Origin: Geodermatophilus sabuli
GTDB lineage: Bacteria; Actinomycetota; Actinomycetes; Mycobacteriales; Geodermatophilaceae
DNA: 64,000 nt
NCBI RefSeq assembly: GCF_010686765.1
Contig: NZ_JAAGWF010000012.1
Coordinates: 124,001 to 188,000 of the forward strand
Direction of reading: 5' to 3'
Made by a program: the position numbers and the translations under genes. The notes under the pieces are model-generated. The model ran no database searches, was not told the DNA's origin, and saw only the letters and a list, made by a program, of their open reading frames with translations. Positions 53,534-62,589 of this stretch are shown here, piece after piece (within the stretch, counting starts at the first letter, position 1; every line of letters starts with the position of its first letter).

Positions 53534-53791
53534 TGCGTTGACTCCAAGAGTGAGGGGCCCGGCGCGTCATCAACGGGTCCGTGTGCCGTCGGCCGGGACA
53601 GGGACCCAGGCTACTAGCGGCCCCGCGCGCGGACCCCGGTCGACCGTCGGAGCGCCTCGAGCGGCCGCCGCCGCGAGCCCACCCGGAGCGGCCGGATCCG
53701 GTGCCCGCAGACCGGCGGCTCCCGGACGTGGTACTCATCGGCGCACGGGGCGGCGTCGGCACCCCGCGGCGGCTGGAGGGTGGACGGCGGC
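53534..53791. other. Divergent intergenic region at the centre of the Ter locus
   Basis: About 258 bp between the DUF475 gene and the coiled-coil gene. A minus-strand TAGCCT near 53615-53610 is a possible -10. A GGAGGG site (53775-53780) precedes the plus-strand ATG. No strong palindrome or hairpin found. Confidence 0.3.
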
Positions 53792-55069
53792 ATGGGCGGG
53801 CAGACGGGAGGCACCGCGTCGCGCTGGTGGCGCCGCGGTCGCGATGCCGCGCTCCAGGACGCGCTGCGTGAGGCGCAGCAGGCCCGGGAGGCGGCCGCGG
53901 CGGCGATGCTGGACCTCGACGCCGAGCTCAGCGGCCTGTCCGTGGACGTCGCGGCGCACGAGGACGCCGCGGCCCCCCGGCGCGCCGCGCACCGGTCCCC
54001 CGCCCCCGATCCGCTGGTGCAGGACTGGCGTGAGCTGTCCGGTCGCACGGACGCGGTCATCGGCGAGTACCTGTCGGCGCTCGCCGACCACGACCCGGCG
54101 TACCCGGCGGACGTCGCCGCCGTCCAGGGGGCGCGGGCCCGACTGGAGCGCGCGGCGGCCGCCCTGCGCGACGTCCTCCCGCTCGTCCGGCAGTTCCGGG
54201 CCCGGCACGAGCGGGCGCTGGCGCAGGCGCGCGGCGCCCGCACCCTCGCCCCCCGGCGGGTGGCCGAGGCCGCGGCGGCGGTCGACCGGGCTCGCTCGGC
54301 GCTGGACGCCACCGGAGGACAGGTCGCCGACCCGGGACTGGCCGGTGCACTCGAGGCAGCCGTCCGCGCCGCCGCCGAGGCGCGCGCGGCCCTCGACGCC
54401 GGCCGGCTGACCGCCGCGGGCGGCGCGGCCGAGACCGCCCGCGCCGCGGCGGACTCGGTGGCCCAGCGGGCCGCTGCACTGCCCGCCCGGGCGGCCGACG
54501 TCCGCCGGGGGGCGGCCTCGGTGCGGACCCGCCAGGAGGCGCTGCGCACCCGGCACGAGCGGCTGGCGCCGGTGATGAGCGAGCTGCGCCGCCGCTACAC
54601 CCACCGCGCGTGGGCCGACGTGGAGGCCGCGCCGCAGCGGGCCGCGGCGGCCCTGGCCGAGGTCGACGAGACCCTGACCCGACTCGACCGGCTGCTCGGC
54701 GCCCCCGTGCTCGACGTGCCCGCCGCCGCCGCGCTGCTCGAGCAGGTACGGGGGGCCGCCAGCCGCGCCGAGCAGGAGATCCGGTCGGCGTCCGACCGGC
54801 TGTCCCGGCTCGACACCGCCTCGGCCGACCCCGGGGCGCTGCTGGCCACGGTGCAGCGGGAACTGGTCGACGCCCGCCGCTTCCTCGCCACCCTCCCGGA
54901 GGGTCGCGGTCAGCGGTTCCGGTCGACCTTCGACAACCTCGCCCGGCGGCTGCAGGCGCTGGAGACCGAGGTGCGCGGATCCCGGCCCGACTGGGGGCAC
55001 GTCATCACCGAGGCGGGGTCGATCGAGGACGGCCTGGCCGCCATGATCCGCACCGCCCGGGCCGGCTGA
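53792..55069 (+). CDS. Ala-rich coiled-coil protein of unknown function
   Basis: A 425-residue soluble, Ala/Arg/Glu-rich protein predicted by eye to be largely helical and coiled-coil (ALQDALREAQQAREAAAAAML; ARLERAAAALRDVLPLVRQF; EEVD/LTRLDRLL stretches). The end, ARRFLATLPEGRGQRFRSTFDNLARRLQAL, looks more conserved. No signal peptide, transmembrane helix or known domain. The ATG at 53792 lies 11 bases after GGAGGG; a GTG at 53780 overlaps that site. It is the only plus-strand gene in the Ter locus, divergent from DUF475 and convergent with the HAD gene. It could be a scaffold for TerD or AIM24 proteins. Confidence 0.75.
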   Translation: MGGQTGGTASRWWRRGRDAALQDALREAQQAREAAAAAMLDLDAELSGLSVDVAAHEDAAAPRRAAHRSPAPDPLVQDWRELSGRTDAVIGEYLSALADHDPAYPADVAAVQGARARLERAAAALRDVLPLVRQFRARHERALAQARGARTLAPRRVAEAAAAVDRARSALDATGGQVADPGLAGALEAAVRAAAEARAALDAGRLTAAGGAAETARAAADSVAQRAAALPARAADVRRGAASVRTRQEALRTRHERLAPVMSELRRRYTHRAWADVEAAPQRAAAALAEVDETLTRLDRLLGAPVLDVPAAAALLEQVRGAASRAEQEIRSASDRLSRLDTASADPGALLATVQRELVDARRFLATLPEGRGQRFRSTFDNLARRLQALETEVRGSRPDWGHVITEAGSIEDGLAAMIRTARAG

Positions 55070-55105
55070 GCCGGGTCTCTCCAGCCCGGGGCGGCGGAGC
55101 CGGGG

Positions 55106-55930
55106 TCAGCCCGCCCGGGCGAGGAACCAGCGCAGGATCTCCTCGCCGGCCAGCGCCCCGCTGGCGGCGGTCACCGCCACCCCGCCGGCCGACCAGCCCT
55201 GCTCGTGCAGCTCACCGTGCGCGGGGCGGATCGCCTCGTCCGCGGCCACCAGCATCGGCGCGTCGAGCAGGCTGTCGCCGGCGCACAGCAGCCGCACCGG
55301 TGCACCCCCCGCCTCGGCCAGCTGCTCCCGCAGCCGCAGCAGCGCGCCGGCCTTGGTCAGCCCGGCCGGGACGGCGTAGACCTTGCGGCCCTGCAGGCTC
55401 ACCGTCCACCCCGCATCCGCCGCGGCGGTGGTGAGGTCGGCCAGCCAGCCCGGGGGGATGGCGTCGCGGGCGGTGGCCACCAGGTAGACGAACAGCCCCT
55501 CGGCGGCGCGGACCGTCCGCACCCACGGCTCCCCGGCGACCGCGTCGAGCAGCCGCAGCACGTCGGGCAGCGGCGCCGCGCGCGCCACGACGTCCCGCGC
55601 CCAGCGGTCCCAGCCCGGGTCGCGGTCGCCGTCGACGAGGAGCGCTCCGCCGTTGGCGCACAGCGCGTACCGGGGCCGGCCGGGCATCGACACCCGCCGG
55701 TACTGGGCCTCGGTGCGCGTGGTCACCGGCACGACGGTGGCCCGGCCCATCAGCTCAGCCAGCAGCGCCCAGGCGCCGTCGGTCACCCGGGACAGCGGCG
55801 CCCCGTCGTAGACCTCGACCACGCGCAGCGAGGGCAGCGTCGCCGGGTCGCCGGCCGCGGACGCGGAGTAGATGAGCGTGCGGTCGAGGTCGACGGCGGC
55901 CAGCGTGGCCGTGCCCAGGACCGCCGTCAC
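55106..55930 (-). CDS. HAD-superfamily phosphatase of the Ter biosynthetic module
   Basis: A 274-residue HAD hydrolase. Motif I is VDLDRTLI (nucleophile D14, D16), with threonine motif II around VVPVTTRT and motif IV GDSLLDAPML. The cap region is of the Cof/sucrose-phosphatase type (C2). In Ter loci such an enzyme accompanies two PRTases and a C-C lyase and is predicted to dephosphorylate a sugar- or nucleoside-phosphate. Its start is 4 bp inside the end of the StiP gene. Confidence 0.9.
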   Translation of the reverse strand: MTAVLGTATLAAVDLDRTLIYSASAAGDPATLPSLRVVEVYDGAPLSRVTDGAWALLAELMGRATVVPVTTRTEAQYRRVSMPGRPRYALCANGGALLVDGDRDPGWDRWARDVVARAAPLPDVLRLLDAVAGEPWVRTVRAAEGLFVYLVATARDAIPPGWLADLTTAAADAGWTVSLQGRKVYAVPAGLTKAGALLRLREQLAEAGGAPVRLLCAGDSLLDAPMLVAADEAIRPAHGELHEQGWSAGGVAVTAASGALAGEEILRWFLARAG

Positions 55931-57066
55931 GCGCGCACCGGGCGGATCAGCCCGACGCAGGAGTACGGCAGGTCCGGCACCTCGAGCACCGGCACCCCGC
56001 GGGCGTCGGCCAGCGCGCGGACGTGCCGCAGGTCCTCGATCCGCCCCGGGTGGACCAGCACCCGCCAGGGCACCCGGCGCAGCAGCACCCGCGTGGTCTC
56101 CCCCACCCCGGGCTTGACCAGGTTGACGTCGCCGATGCCGTGCTCCTCGGCGATCCGGGAGACGGCTGCCCAGCCGGCCCAGGTCGGGCTCCGGTCGGCC
56201 GCCGCGTGCGCCGGCAGGGCGGCCGCGACCGCCCCCGCGACGGAGCCGAACCGGCCCGCGACCGTGTCGACGAACAGCCGCGAGACGTCGCCGTCCGCGT
56301 GCTCGGCGTAGAACTTCGCGCCGTGGAACATGCCGGGGCCGATCAGGTCGTCCCGCAGCACGGTGCGCGACACCAGCCCGGACACGGTGCTGTTCAGGCA
56401 GGCGCTGGGGATGAGGAAGTCGTCCCGGGTGCCGTACAGGTCGGTGCAGGCGCCCGGGTCGGCCAGGACGGCGAGCCGGTCGTCGAGCGCCGCGTGCTCC
56501 GCGTGCCGCGCCCGCCAGCCCGCCACGGCCTCGGTCAGCTCCCGCTGGATCGCGCCCTTGCCGGTCCAGCCGTCGACGAAGCGCACCGCTGCCGCCGGGT
56601 GCCGGTCCAGCACGTGGGCCAGCGCGACCTCGTCGATGCCCCGGCCCCGGACGATCGAGATCGTGTAGTGCGGCACGTCGACGCCGCGGGAGGCGAGGAA
56701 CCAGCGCCGCAGCAGCACCCCGACCGGCGTCCCGGCGCGCGCCAGGGACACCAGCACGGGCGGCACGCCGTGCTCGGCGGCGGCGCCCCAGACCAGCTCG
56801 CCGACCAGTCCCACCGCCGTCGCGAGCCGGTCGGCCGACTGGGCCAGGGCGGCGGTGAACAGGTCCAGGTAGGCCGCGTCGGGCTGGTACTCGACCGGCA
56901 GCATCTCCGAGTAGTGGACGCCGCCCTGGATGGCCTCCTCGCGGTCCTGCGTGCCGCGCTCGAGGGCGACGCCGGAGAGGTCGGTGAGCAGCCAGGTGAC
57001 GTCCTCGACCGGATAGGACCCGAACCGGCCGGGGACGGCGGGCCGCAGCGCGTCGAGCACGGTCAC
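55927..57066 (-). CDS. StiP-family protein (PRTase-like, Ter module)
   Basis: A 379-residue StiP-family protein (database name cysteine protease StiP; structurally tied to PRTase folds). Conserved segments: DVTWLLTDLSGVALERGTQDREE, GVHYSEMLPVEYQPDAAYLDLF, VSLARAGTPVGVLLRRW, YTISIVRGRGIDE and FVDGWTGKGAIQRELTEA, the last a PRPP-loop-like motif. The C-terminal domain around VNLVKPGVGETTRVLLRR may be the PELOTA-type RNA-binding part. GTG/ATG overlap with both neighbours shows tight coupling. Confidence 0.88.
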   Translation of the reverse strand: MTVLDALRPAVPGRFGSYPVEDVTWLLTDLSGVALERGTQDREEAIQGGVHYSEMLPVEYQPDAAYLDLFTAALAQSADRLATAVGLVGELVWGAAAEHGVPPVLVSLARAGTPVGVLLRRWFLASRGVDVPHYTISIVRGRGIDEVALAHVLDRHPAAAVRFVDGWTGKGAIQRELTEAVAGWRARHAEHAALDDRLAVLADPGACTDLYGTRDDFLIPSACLNSTVSGLVSRTVLRDDLIGPGMFHGAKFYAEHADGDVSRLFVDTVAGRFGSVAGAVAAALPAHAAADRSPTWAGWAAVSRIAEEHGIGDVNLVKPGVGETTRVLLRRVPWRVLVHPGRIEDLRHVRALADARGVPVLEVPDLPYSCVGLIRPVRA

Positions 57067-58364
57067 GGGGTCCCCCGTCGCGGATCGGTCACCGGTACGG
57101 GCACCAGGTGCACGGCCCGCGCGGCGAAGGGTCGCAGTGCGGCGACCATCGCGGCGCAGGCCGCGGCCGGGGCGTCGGCGACGACCACGACGTCGTCGGC
57201 GCGCAGGTCCGCCCAGGCCGTCCCGGGCACCGGCGGCGCGGCCGGGTCGGTGAGGTTGTGCACGAGGGCCGGCCGGCTCAGGTCGTCGGGGGCCGGGAAG
57301 GCGACGGTGCGGCGGACGGCGTACCCGGGGTCGTCGGCCGCGTGCACCGGGCTCCGGGTGGTCGACTGCAGGCGGACCGGCGTCCCGGGCAGCCGGGTGG
57401 CCAGCCGGTCCCCGAGCACGGCCGGCGCGTACATGAGCTCCTCGGTGCCGAGCACCAGCACCGAGCCGCTGCCGGCCAGGGCCGGGACCAGCCGCGCGGC
57501 GACGTCGTCGGCCGCCGCGGCGAGCCGCTCGGTGTCCGCGGGCGTCAGGCCGTGCCGCGCGGTGGTCGGCACCTCGCGGGGCCAGAGCCCGGCGTGCTCG
57601 ACGACGGCGCCGGGGAGCCCGGTGGGCGGAGCGGCGGGCGGGGGCAGCGCGGCGCGGGCGACCGCGGCCCGCGCCAGGACGTCGCCGGGGAGGGTGAGCG
57701 AGGCCGCCACGACGCAGGCGACGTCGACGCGGACGCCCAGCGCGGCGGCGCGGGCCTCGAACGCTGCCCGCAGCTCGGGGGTCCGGGCGTCGAGCAGCGC
57801 CGCGACGACGTACCGCGGCCGCGGGAAGCGGGCGTGCAGCTCGGCGATCGTGTTCAGCGCGGTGCGGCCGGAGGTCAGCTCGTCGTCCACCAGGACCAGC
57901 GGGCCGGCGCCGGCCAGCGAGACCTCCCCGGCCGGCTGCAGCGCGTGGGCGACCGCGTGCGAGTGCTCCTCCTCGAAACGGGCGGCGACGGGCACGCCGG
58001 GGTGCACCCGCCGGGTGGTGTGCAGGTAGGCGGCGCCCAGCCGCTGGGCGGCGGCGTGGCCGAGGCCGGTCGCCGTCTCGCAGTAGCCGATCACCAGTCC
58101 GGCGGGGCCGGCCTGCCCCAGCACCGCCGCGACGGCGTCGCCCACGGCAGCACCGGCGCCCAGCACGTCGGAGGGCGCGGCCGGGACGTGCTTGCCGAGG
58201 ACGCGGGACACCACCAGGTGGGCGCGACGGGGGTTGTCGCGCAGCGCCAGACCGGCCCAGTCGGGGAAGGCCGCACGCCCGGTCCCGGAGACGGTGACGT
58301 CGAGGAGCGCGGCGACGGTGGCCGACAGGGGGACGGTGGCGGGCGCGGCGAGGGTGCCGGTCAC
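57063..58364 (-). CDS. Phosphoribosyltransferase with TRSP-type C-terminal domain
   Basis: A 433-residue protein. Residues ~35-230 form a PRTase with the PRPP-binding loop LVLVDDELTSGRTALNT (157-171) and GYCETATGLGHAAAQ. The C-terminal part (LGTEELMYAPAVLGDRLA; VRLQSTTRSPVHAADDPGYAVR) matches the TRSP domain found after this PRTase. It would attach a ribose phosphate to a base-like acceptor in the proposed nucleoside-like pathway. The GTG at 58364 overlaps the stop of the lyase gene. Confidence 0.9.
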   Translation of the reverse strand: MTGTLAAPATVPLSATVAALLDVTVSGTGRAAFPDWAGLALRDNPRRAHLVVSRVLGKHVPAAPSDVLGAGAAVGDAVAAVLGQAGPAGLVIGYCETATGLGHAAAQRLGAAYLHTTRRVHPGVPVAARFEEEHSHAVAHALQPAGEVSLAGAGPLVLVDDELTSGRTALNTIAELHARFPRPRYVVAALLDARTPELRAAFEARAAALGVRVDVACVVAASLTLPGDVLARAAVARAALPPPAAPPTGLPGAVVEHAGLWPREVPTTARHGLTPADTERLAAAADDVAARLVPALAGSGSVLVLGTEELMYAPAVLGDRLATRLPGTPVRLQSTTRSPVHAADDPGYAVRRTVAFPAPDDLSRPALVHNLTDPAAPPVPGTAWADLRADDVVVVADAPAAACAAMVAALRPFAARAVHLVPVPVTDPRRGTP

Positions 58365-59548
58365 GCCGGCAGCGCCCGCGCGAAGACCTGCTCCACCTGG
58401 CGCCGGCCGGCGCCGAGCAGGTCGACCAGCGCCAGCTGGTCGGCCACGACGCCGTACACCGCCGCGCGCCGGCTGATCAGCTCCGCCCAGAGCGCGTGCG
58501 GCCCCACCTCGTTCATCCGGCCGTGCGCCGAGGCCATGACCCCGCCCAGCGAGCGGGCGGTCAGGATCTCCAGGGCGTCGTCGTACTCCGAGCGCGAGAC
58601 GGTCAGCAGCGCGTTGACCACCGACACGTGCGCCGGGTGGATGACGGTCTTGCCGTGCATGCCGTTGGCCTTGTCCAGGCTCACCTCGCGGATCAGCCCG
58701 TCCATGTCGTCGTCGATCAGGTCCTGCCGCAGCGCGCTCTCCCGCTGCGCGGAGAAGGGCGTCTGGCGCAGCTGGGGCTTGAACAGCCGCGGGCCCGGGA
58801 TGTGCTCCCAGACGGCGCCGGTGACGACGTGCTCGCCGTTCCGGGCGAACCGGTTGACGATCGCGGCCAGGCAGTCGCGCACGACGGCGACGTCCCACAC
58901 CGTGGTGTCCCGGTCGCGGCGCAGGCCGAACAGCCCGGAGAGGTCGGTGCCGCCGACCCGCAGGCACAGCACCGAGTCGGCGTACCGGTCGAGCGCCGCC
59001 GCGACCCCGGCGAGCGCGTCGGCGCGGGTCTCGGACCAGGCGACGTCTGCCGTCTCCAGGATGGGCATGGCGTAGAGCGGGTGCGCGCAGCCGGCGCTGA
59101 CCTCGGCGACCGCCGCCAGCATCGGGTCCAGGCTGGCGGCCGAGGCCTTCGGCAGGCTGAACCCGGTCAACCGGTCCAGCGCGGGGCCGGCCGCCTCGGC
59201 CAGCCGGTGGATCTGCTCGGGCTCGCGGACCCGCACGAACAGCAGCGGGAGGTCCGCACCGCAGCCGCGGGGCTCGATCCGCCGCAACGCCTCGACCACG
59301 TTCGCCTCGGCGGCCGGGACGGCGGCGTGCGGGATGGCGTCCTCCAGGCACCACACCATGCTGGTCGTGCCGACCGCCCCTGCGCGCGCCGCGTCGACGT
59401 CGAGTGCCGGGCGGGTGCCGGGGCTGTAGAGGGTGGCCCCCAGGGCGAGGGCGAGGGTGGCGCGGGGGCTGGCGGGTGTCACGGTGCCCGGGGGCACCGC
59501 GAAGAGCCGGTCGCGCTCGTGGTCGCTGAGATAGGAGAAGTGGCGCAC
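58361..59548 (-). CDS. CitE/HpcH-like C-C bond lyase of the Ter module
   Basis: A 395-residue TIM-barrel protein of the HpcH/HpaI-CitE superfamily (C-C_Bond_Lyase group): TTSMVWCLEDAIPHAAVPAAEANV, FVRVREPEQIHRLAEA, LPKASAASL and GKTVIHPAHVSVVNALL. The Glu/Asp metal site is implied by CLEDAI. It may cleave or condense a carbon precursor used by the PRTases. First gene of the tightly overlapping lyase-PRTase-StiP-HAD set; 62 bp downstream of the TerD-vWA gene. Confidence 0.9.
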   Translation of the reverse strand: MRHFSYLSDHERDRLFAVPPGTVTPASPRATLALALGATLYSPGTRPALDVDAARAGAVGTTSMVWCLEDAIPHAAVPAAEANVVEALRRIEPRGCGADLPLLFVRVREPEQIHRLAEAAGPALDRLTGFSLPKASAASLDPMLAAVAEVSAGCAHPLYAMPILETADVAWSETRADALAGVAAALDRYADSVLCLRVGGTDLSGLFGLRRDRDTTVWDVAVVRDCLAAIVNRFARNGEHVVTGAVWEHIPGPRLFKPQLRQTPFSAQRESALRQDLIDDDMDGLIREVSLDKANGMHGKTVIHPAHVSVVNALLTVSRSEYDDALEILTARSLGGVMASAHGRMNEVGPHALWAELISRRAAVYGVVADQLALVDLLGAGRRQVEQVFARALPA

Positions 59549-59610
59549 GGATGGTCCTCCCGCTTCTTGGGGGAACGCCGGGATGGGGTGGAGCCCGATG
59601 CGGGCGGCGG

Positions 59611-61008
59611 TCAGCCGGCCAGCAGGCCCTGGCTGCGGACGCGCCGCAGCCAGTCGGGGTACTCGGTCATCAGCCGGTCGAACAGCTCGTCGTCGCTGAT
59701 CGGCGTGCGGCCCATCAGCTCCTTCTCGCCCACGGCGAAGAAGTCGGCGTTGTCGGTGAAGCGGCCCTCGAGGTCGTCCAGTTCCTGCAGGAAGGCGAAC
59801 TGGGCCGCCGGGCCGATGCCCATGAACTGCCAGAAGACCGGCTCGTAGGAGGCTGCCGTCATCTGCTTGCTGGCCACCGCCCGGTCGCTGGGGGCGCCGT
59901 CGGTGAGGAACATGACGTAGACGGGCACGCGGTAGGGCACCGGCTCGCGCCGGTCCCCGCTCGAGCCGAAGTAGTGCTCACGCACCGCAGTCATCGCAGC
60001 ACCGTAGCGAGTGTCGAACTCGAGTTTGTGGCGCTTCGTGATCGTCGCGATGAACTCCTGGTGACCCTCCAGCCGCAGGCCCGGCCGCGGCTGGTGCACC
60101 TTCCTGCCGAAGAGGAAGACGTCGACCTCGCCGTCGTCGTCGAAGCGCAGGCCGAGGGCCAGCACCCGCTCCGCCAGCCGCTGCACCGCGCCCGACCGGT
60201 AGAGGCCGGCCATCGACCCGGAGATGTCGAGCACGAGGGCGACCCGCGCGGTGTGCTCACCCAGCCCGCGCTTCTGCAGGCTGACACCGGCGGTCTTGAC
60301 CAGCGAGAGCATCTGCGGCGCGCTGCCGGCCAGCTTCTCCTCGAGGTCGACGAGGCGGCGCTTCTCCATGCTGACGGGGGCCGGAGCGGCGGGTGCTGGC
60401 ACGGGAGCGGGGGGCGCAGGCGCGGGAGGAGCGGACGCCGCAGCCGCCGGGGTGGGTGCGGCCGCCGGCTCGTCGACGTCCACGCCGACGTCGGTCGCCA
60501 GCCCGGCGAGGCCGGTCGTGTAGCCCTGCCCGACGGCGCGCACCTTCCACTCGCCGGCGCGGCGGTAGACCTCGGCGAAGACCAGCGCCGTCTCCGGACC
60601 GGCGGCCAGCTCGCAGCGGACCGCAGCGGGCGCACCGGCGTCGGCGGCGACCTCGACCGCCACCCCGGTGAGGTCCCCGAAGGTGCCGGCGCCGTCCAGC
60701 GAGGCGCCGATGACGACCTTCTCGACGTCGGCCGGCAGCCGGCTGGGGTCGATCCGCACCCGGTCGACGGTGGCCGCGCCCTGGACCGCCTTGCCCAGGT
60801 GCTCGACCGCCCCGTTCCCGCCGGAGGGCTGGTTGTAGAAGACGAAGTCGGCGTCGCTGCGCACCCGGCCCGCGCCGGTGGTCAGGAAGGCCGACAGGTC
60901 GGCGTCCAGACCGGGCGCCGGCTGCCAGGTGAGGGTGACGACCACGGAGCCGGTGAGGCCCACGGCGGCGAGGCCGACGTTGCCGCCGCGCGTGAGGAGG
61001 TGGGTCAC
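59611..61008 (-). CDS. TerD-vWA fusion protein (TerF-like)
   Basis: A 465-residue protein with a TerD-like domain (~1-178; FVFYNQPSGGNGAVEHLG, ALVFAEVYRRAGEWKVRAVGQGY), a Pro/Ala linker (~181-212) and a von Willebrand A domain (~255-440). The MIDAS is DISGSMAGLY (D261-x-S-x-S) with a later TDGAPSD. The linker region repeats KTAGVSLQKRGLGEHTAR before vWA. Such proteins link calcium-binding Ter domains to metal-dependent protein contacts. GTG at 61008 overlaps the stop of the preceding TerD gene. Confidence 0.9.
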   Translation of the reverse strand: MTHLLTRGGNVGLAAVGLTGSVVVTLTWQPAPGLDADLSAFLTTGAGRVRSDADFVFYNQPSGGNGAVEHLGKAVQGAATVDRVRIDPSRLPADVEKVVIGASLDGAGTFGDLTGVAVEVAADAGAPAAVRCELAAGPETALVFAEVYRRAGEWKVRAVGQGYTTGLAGLATDVGVDVDEPAAAPTPAAAASAPPAPAPPAPVPAPAAPAPVSMEKRRLVDLEEKLAGSAPQMLSLVKTAGVSLQKRGLGEHTARVALVLDISGSMAGLYRSGAVQRLAERVLALGLRFDDDGEVDVFLFGRKVHQPRPGLRLEGHQEFIATITKRHKLEFDTRYGAAMTAVREHYFGSSGDRREPVPYRVPVYVMFLTDGAPSDRAVASKQMTAASYEPVFWQFMGIGPAAQFAFLQELDDLEGRFTDNADFFAVGEKELMGRTPISDDELFDRLMTEYPDWLRRVRSQGLLAG

Positions 61009-61655
61009 TTGCGACCCGACGTCCAGTTCATGCCCCACCCGTAGGCGGCGTCCAGGTCGCGCTGGACGCCGGGCAGGTAGCGGATCTCCCGCTGGATGGT
61101 CAGGCCGCCGCCGGAGTTGGTCAGCAGGGCGATGGCGCAGGACCGGGCGTTCTGGGCGTGCTCGTCCAGGCGCACCTCGATCGGCGCGGCGTCCTGCGGG
61201 AAGAGCGTGACGACGGCGTCGGCGGCGGCCCAGTTGGGCGCGCCCTCGTAGATGTAGGCGAACACCAGGATCCGGCGGATCGCGTCCAGCCGGTCCAGGT
61301 TGACCAGCAGGTTCTCGCCGCCGGAGACCTTCCCGGAGCGGTCGTCGCCGTCGAGGAGGACGAAGGGCGCACGGTCCAGGGCGCCGAAGGCGTTGCCGAG
61401 GGCCTGGACCACCCCCTTCTTCCCGTCGGTGGTCTCCCACAGGCAGGCGAGGTCGAGGTCGACGGCGGGGGTCTTGGTGAACAGCCCCCGCTTCTGCGCC
61501 CCGGAGTTCCAGTTGAGGTTGATCCGCAGCTGGCCACCGGCGCCGCGGCCCTTGGTCAGGGACACCGACGGCGCGCCCTTGGTCAGCGTCACCTTGGACA
61601 TCGAGACGCCGCCGGCCGGAGCGGCGGGCTTGGCGGGGCGGGTGTAGTCGACCAT
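61005..61655 (-). CDS. TerD/TerA-like domain protein
   Basis: A 216-residue Ter-domain protein: MSKVTLTKGAPSVSLTKG, VDLDLACLWETTDGKKG, DGDDRSGKVSGGENLLVNL and ending YGWGMNWTSGRK. The two acidic clusters are the expected calcium sites. It is a close paralogue of 47232-48110 but has only a short Lys/Pro N-terminal lead. I chose the ATG at 61655 (MVDYTRPAKPA), matching the paralogue's MVDYTKRP. Coupled to the TerD-vWA gene by a GTGA overlap. Confidence 0.9.
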   Translation of the reverse strand: MVDYTRPAKPAAPAGGVSMSKVTLTKGAPSVSLTKGRGAGGQLRINLNWNSGAQKRGLFTKTPAVDLDLACLWETTDGKKGVVQALGNAFGALDRAPFVLLDGDDRSGKVSGGENLLVNLDRLDAIRRILVFAYIYEGAPNWAAADAVVTLFPQDAAPIEVRLDEHAQNARSCAIALLTNSGGGLTIQREIRYLPGVQRDLDAAYGWGMNWTSGRK

Positions 61656-61736
61656 GGCGGGACCTTCCAGGAGCGGGGAGCAAGGAGGGACGGCGGCACC
61701 GGGCCCGGGCGGTCGACCGCCCGGGCCCGGCACGGA

Positions 61737-62318
61737 TCAGCCGACGTTGACGCCGAAGTCCTGGGCGATGCCGCGCAGGCCCGAGGCGTAGCCCTGCCCG
61801 ACGGCGCGGAACTTCCAGTCCGCGCCGTTGCGGTACAGCTCGCCGAAGACCATGGCGGTCTCCACCGACGCGTCCTCGGTCAGGTCGTAGCGGGCGATCT
61901 CCTGCCCGTTGGCCTGGTTGACCACGCGGATGAAGGCGTTGCGCACCGCGCCGAAGTTCTGCTTGCGCGTGTCGGCGTCGTAGATGGACACCGGGAAGAC
62001 GATCTTCTCGCAGGTCGGCGGCACCCCGGCCAGGTCGACCTGCACGACCTCGTCGTCGCCCTCGCCCTCACCGGTCAGGTTGTCGCCGACGTGCACGACC
62101 GAACCGTCGGGGCTCCGGAGGTTGTTGAAGAAGACGAAGCCCGAGTCGTCGGGCGTGACCTTGCCGTTGGCGCCGACCATGATCGCCGAGGCGTCGAGGT
62201 CGAACTCGCCTCCGGAGAAGGTGTTGACGTCCCAGCCGAGACCGACGTTCACCGCGGTCAGGCCGGGCGCCTCCTTGGTGAGCGAGACGTTGCCGCCCTT
62301 GGAGAGGCTGACACCCAT
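61737..62318 (-). CDS. terD: TerD-family tellurium/stress resistance protein
   Basis: A 193-residue canonical Ter[68 protein letters not shown] and [21 protein letters not shown]. The DLDAS and GEGEGDDE loops bind calcium in characterised TerD proteins. ATG at 62318. The longer frame upstream has no TerD-like sequence. Cytosolic, likely oligomeric with the other Ter-domain proteins here. Confidence 0.95.
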   Translation of the reverse strand: MGVSLSKGGNVSLTKEAPGLTAVNVGLGWDVNTFSGGEFDLDASAIMVGANGKVTPDDSGFVFFNNLRSPDGSVVHVGDNLTGEGEGDDEVVQVDLAGVPPTCEKIVFPVSIYDADTRKQNFGAVRNAFIRVVNQANGQEIARYDLTEDASVETAMVFGELYRNGADWKFRAVGQGYASGLRGIAQDFGVNVG

Positions 62319-62589
62319 GTGGAGAACTCCCATACATCGCCAGGTACGAGGCGGCGGTTGCCGCTCCGCGTCACGACAGGGGACGCCGCCGGGCCGGCGG
62401 TCGCCGGACGCTCCGGTGCCCGGGCGTCGTCCCCCGTTCCGCACCCGTGACCGGCGCCACGGGCTGCGGACGTTCGTCGGGATACTGCCGCACCTGATCC
62501 GGTAGCGACAGGCACCCCGTGGTGCCCACCAGCCCGGGGGCGCCGGTCACCGGCCCGGGGCGGACCGGCGCCGACCACCCCCGGGGCCG
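62319..62589. other. Intergenic region between two TerD genes
   Basis: These 271 bp contain no convincing ORF. A minus-strand CAGTAT in GCAGTATCCC (around 62489-62484) is a weak -10-like sequence that could give terD its own promoter. No strong hairpin. Confidence 0.3.

Noticed and set aside
59611-61683. Single 690-aa protein spanning the vWA and the upstream TerD gene
   Set aside because: The part above 61008 is an out-of-frame shadow of the TerD gene at 61005-61655; the true start overlaps the TerD stop (GTGA).
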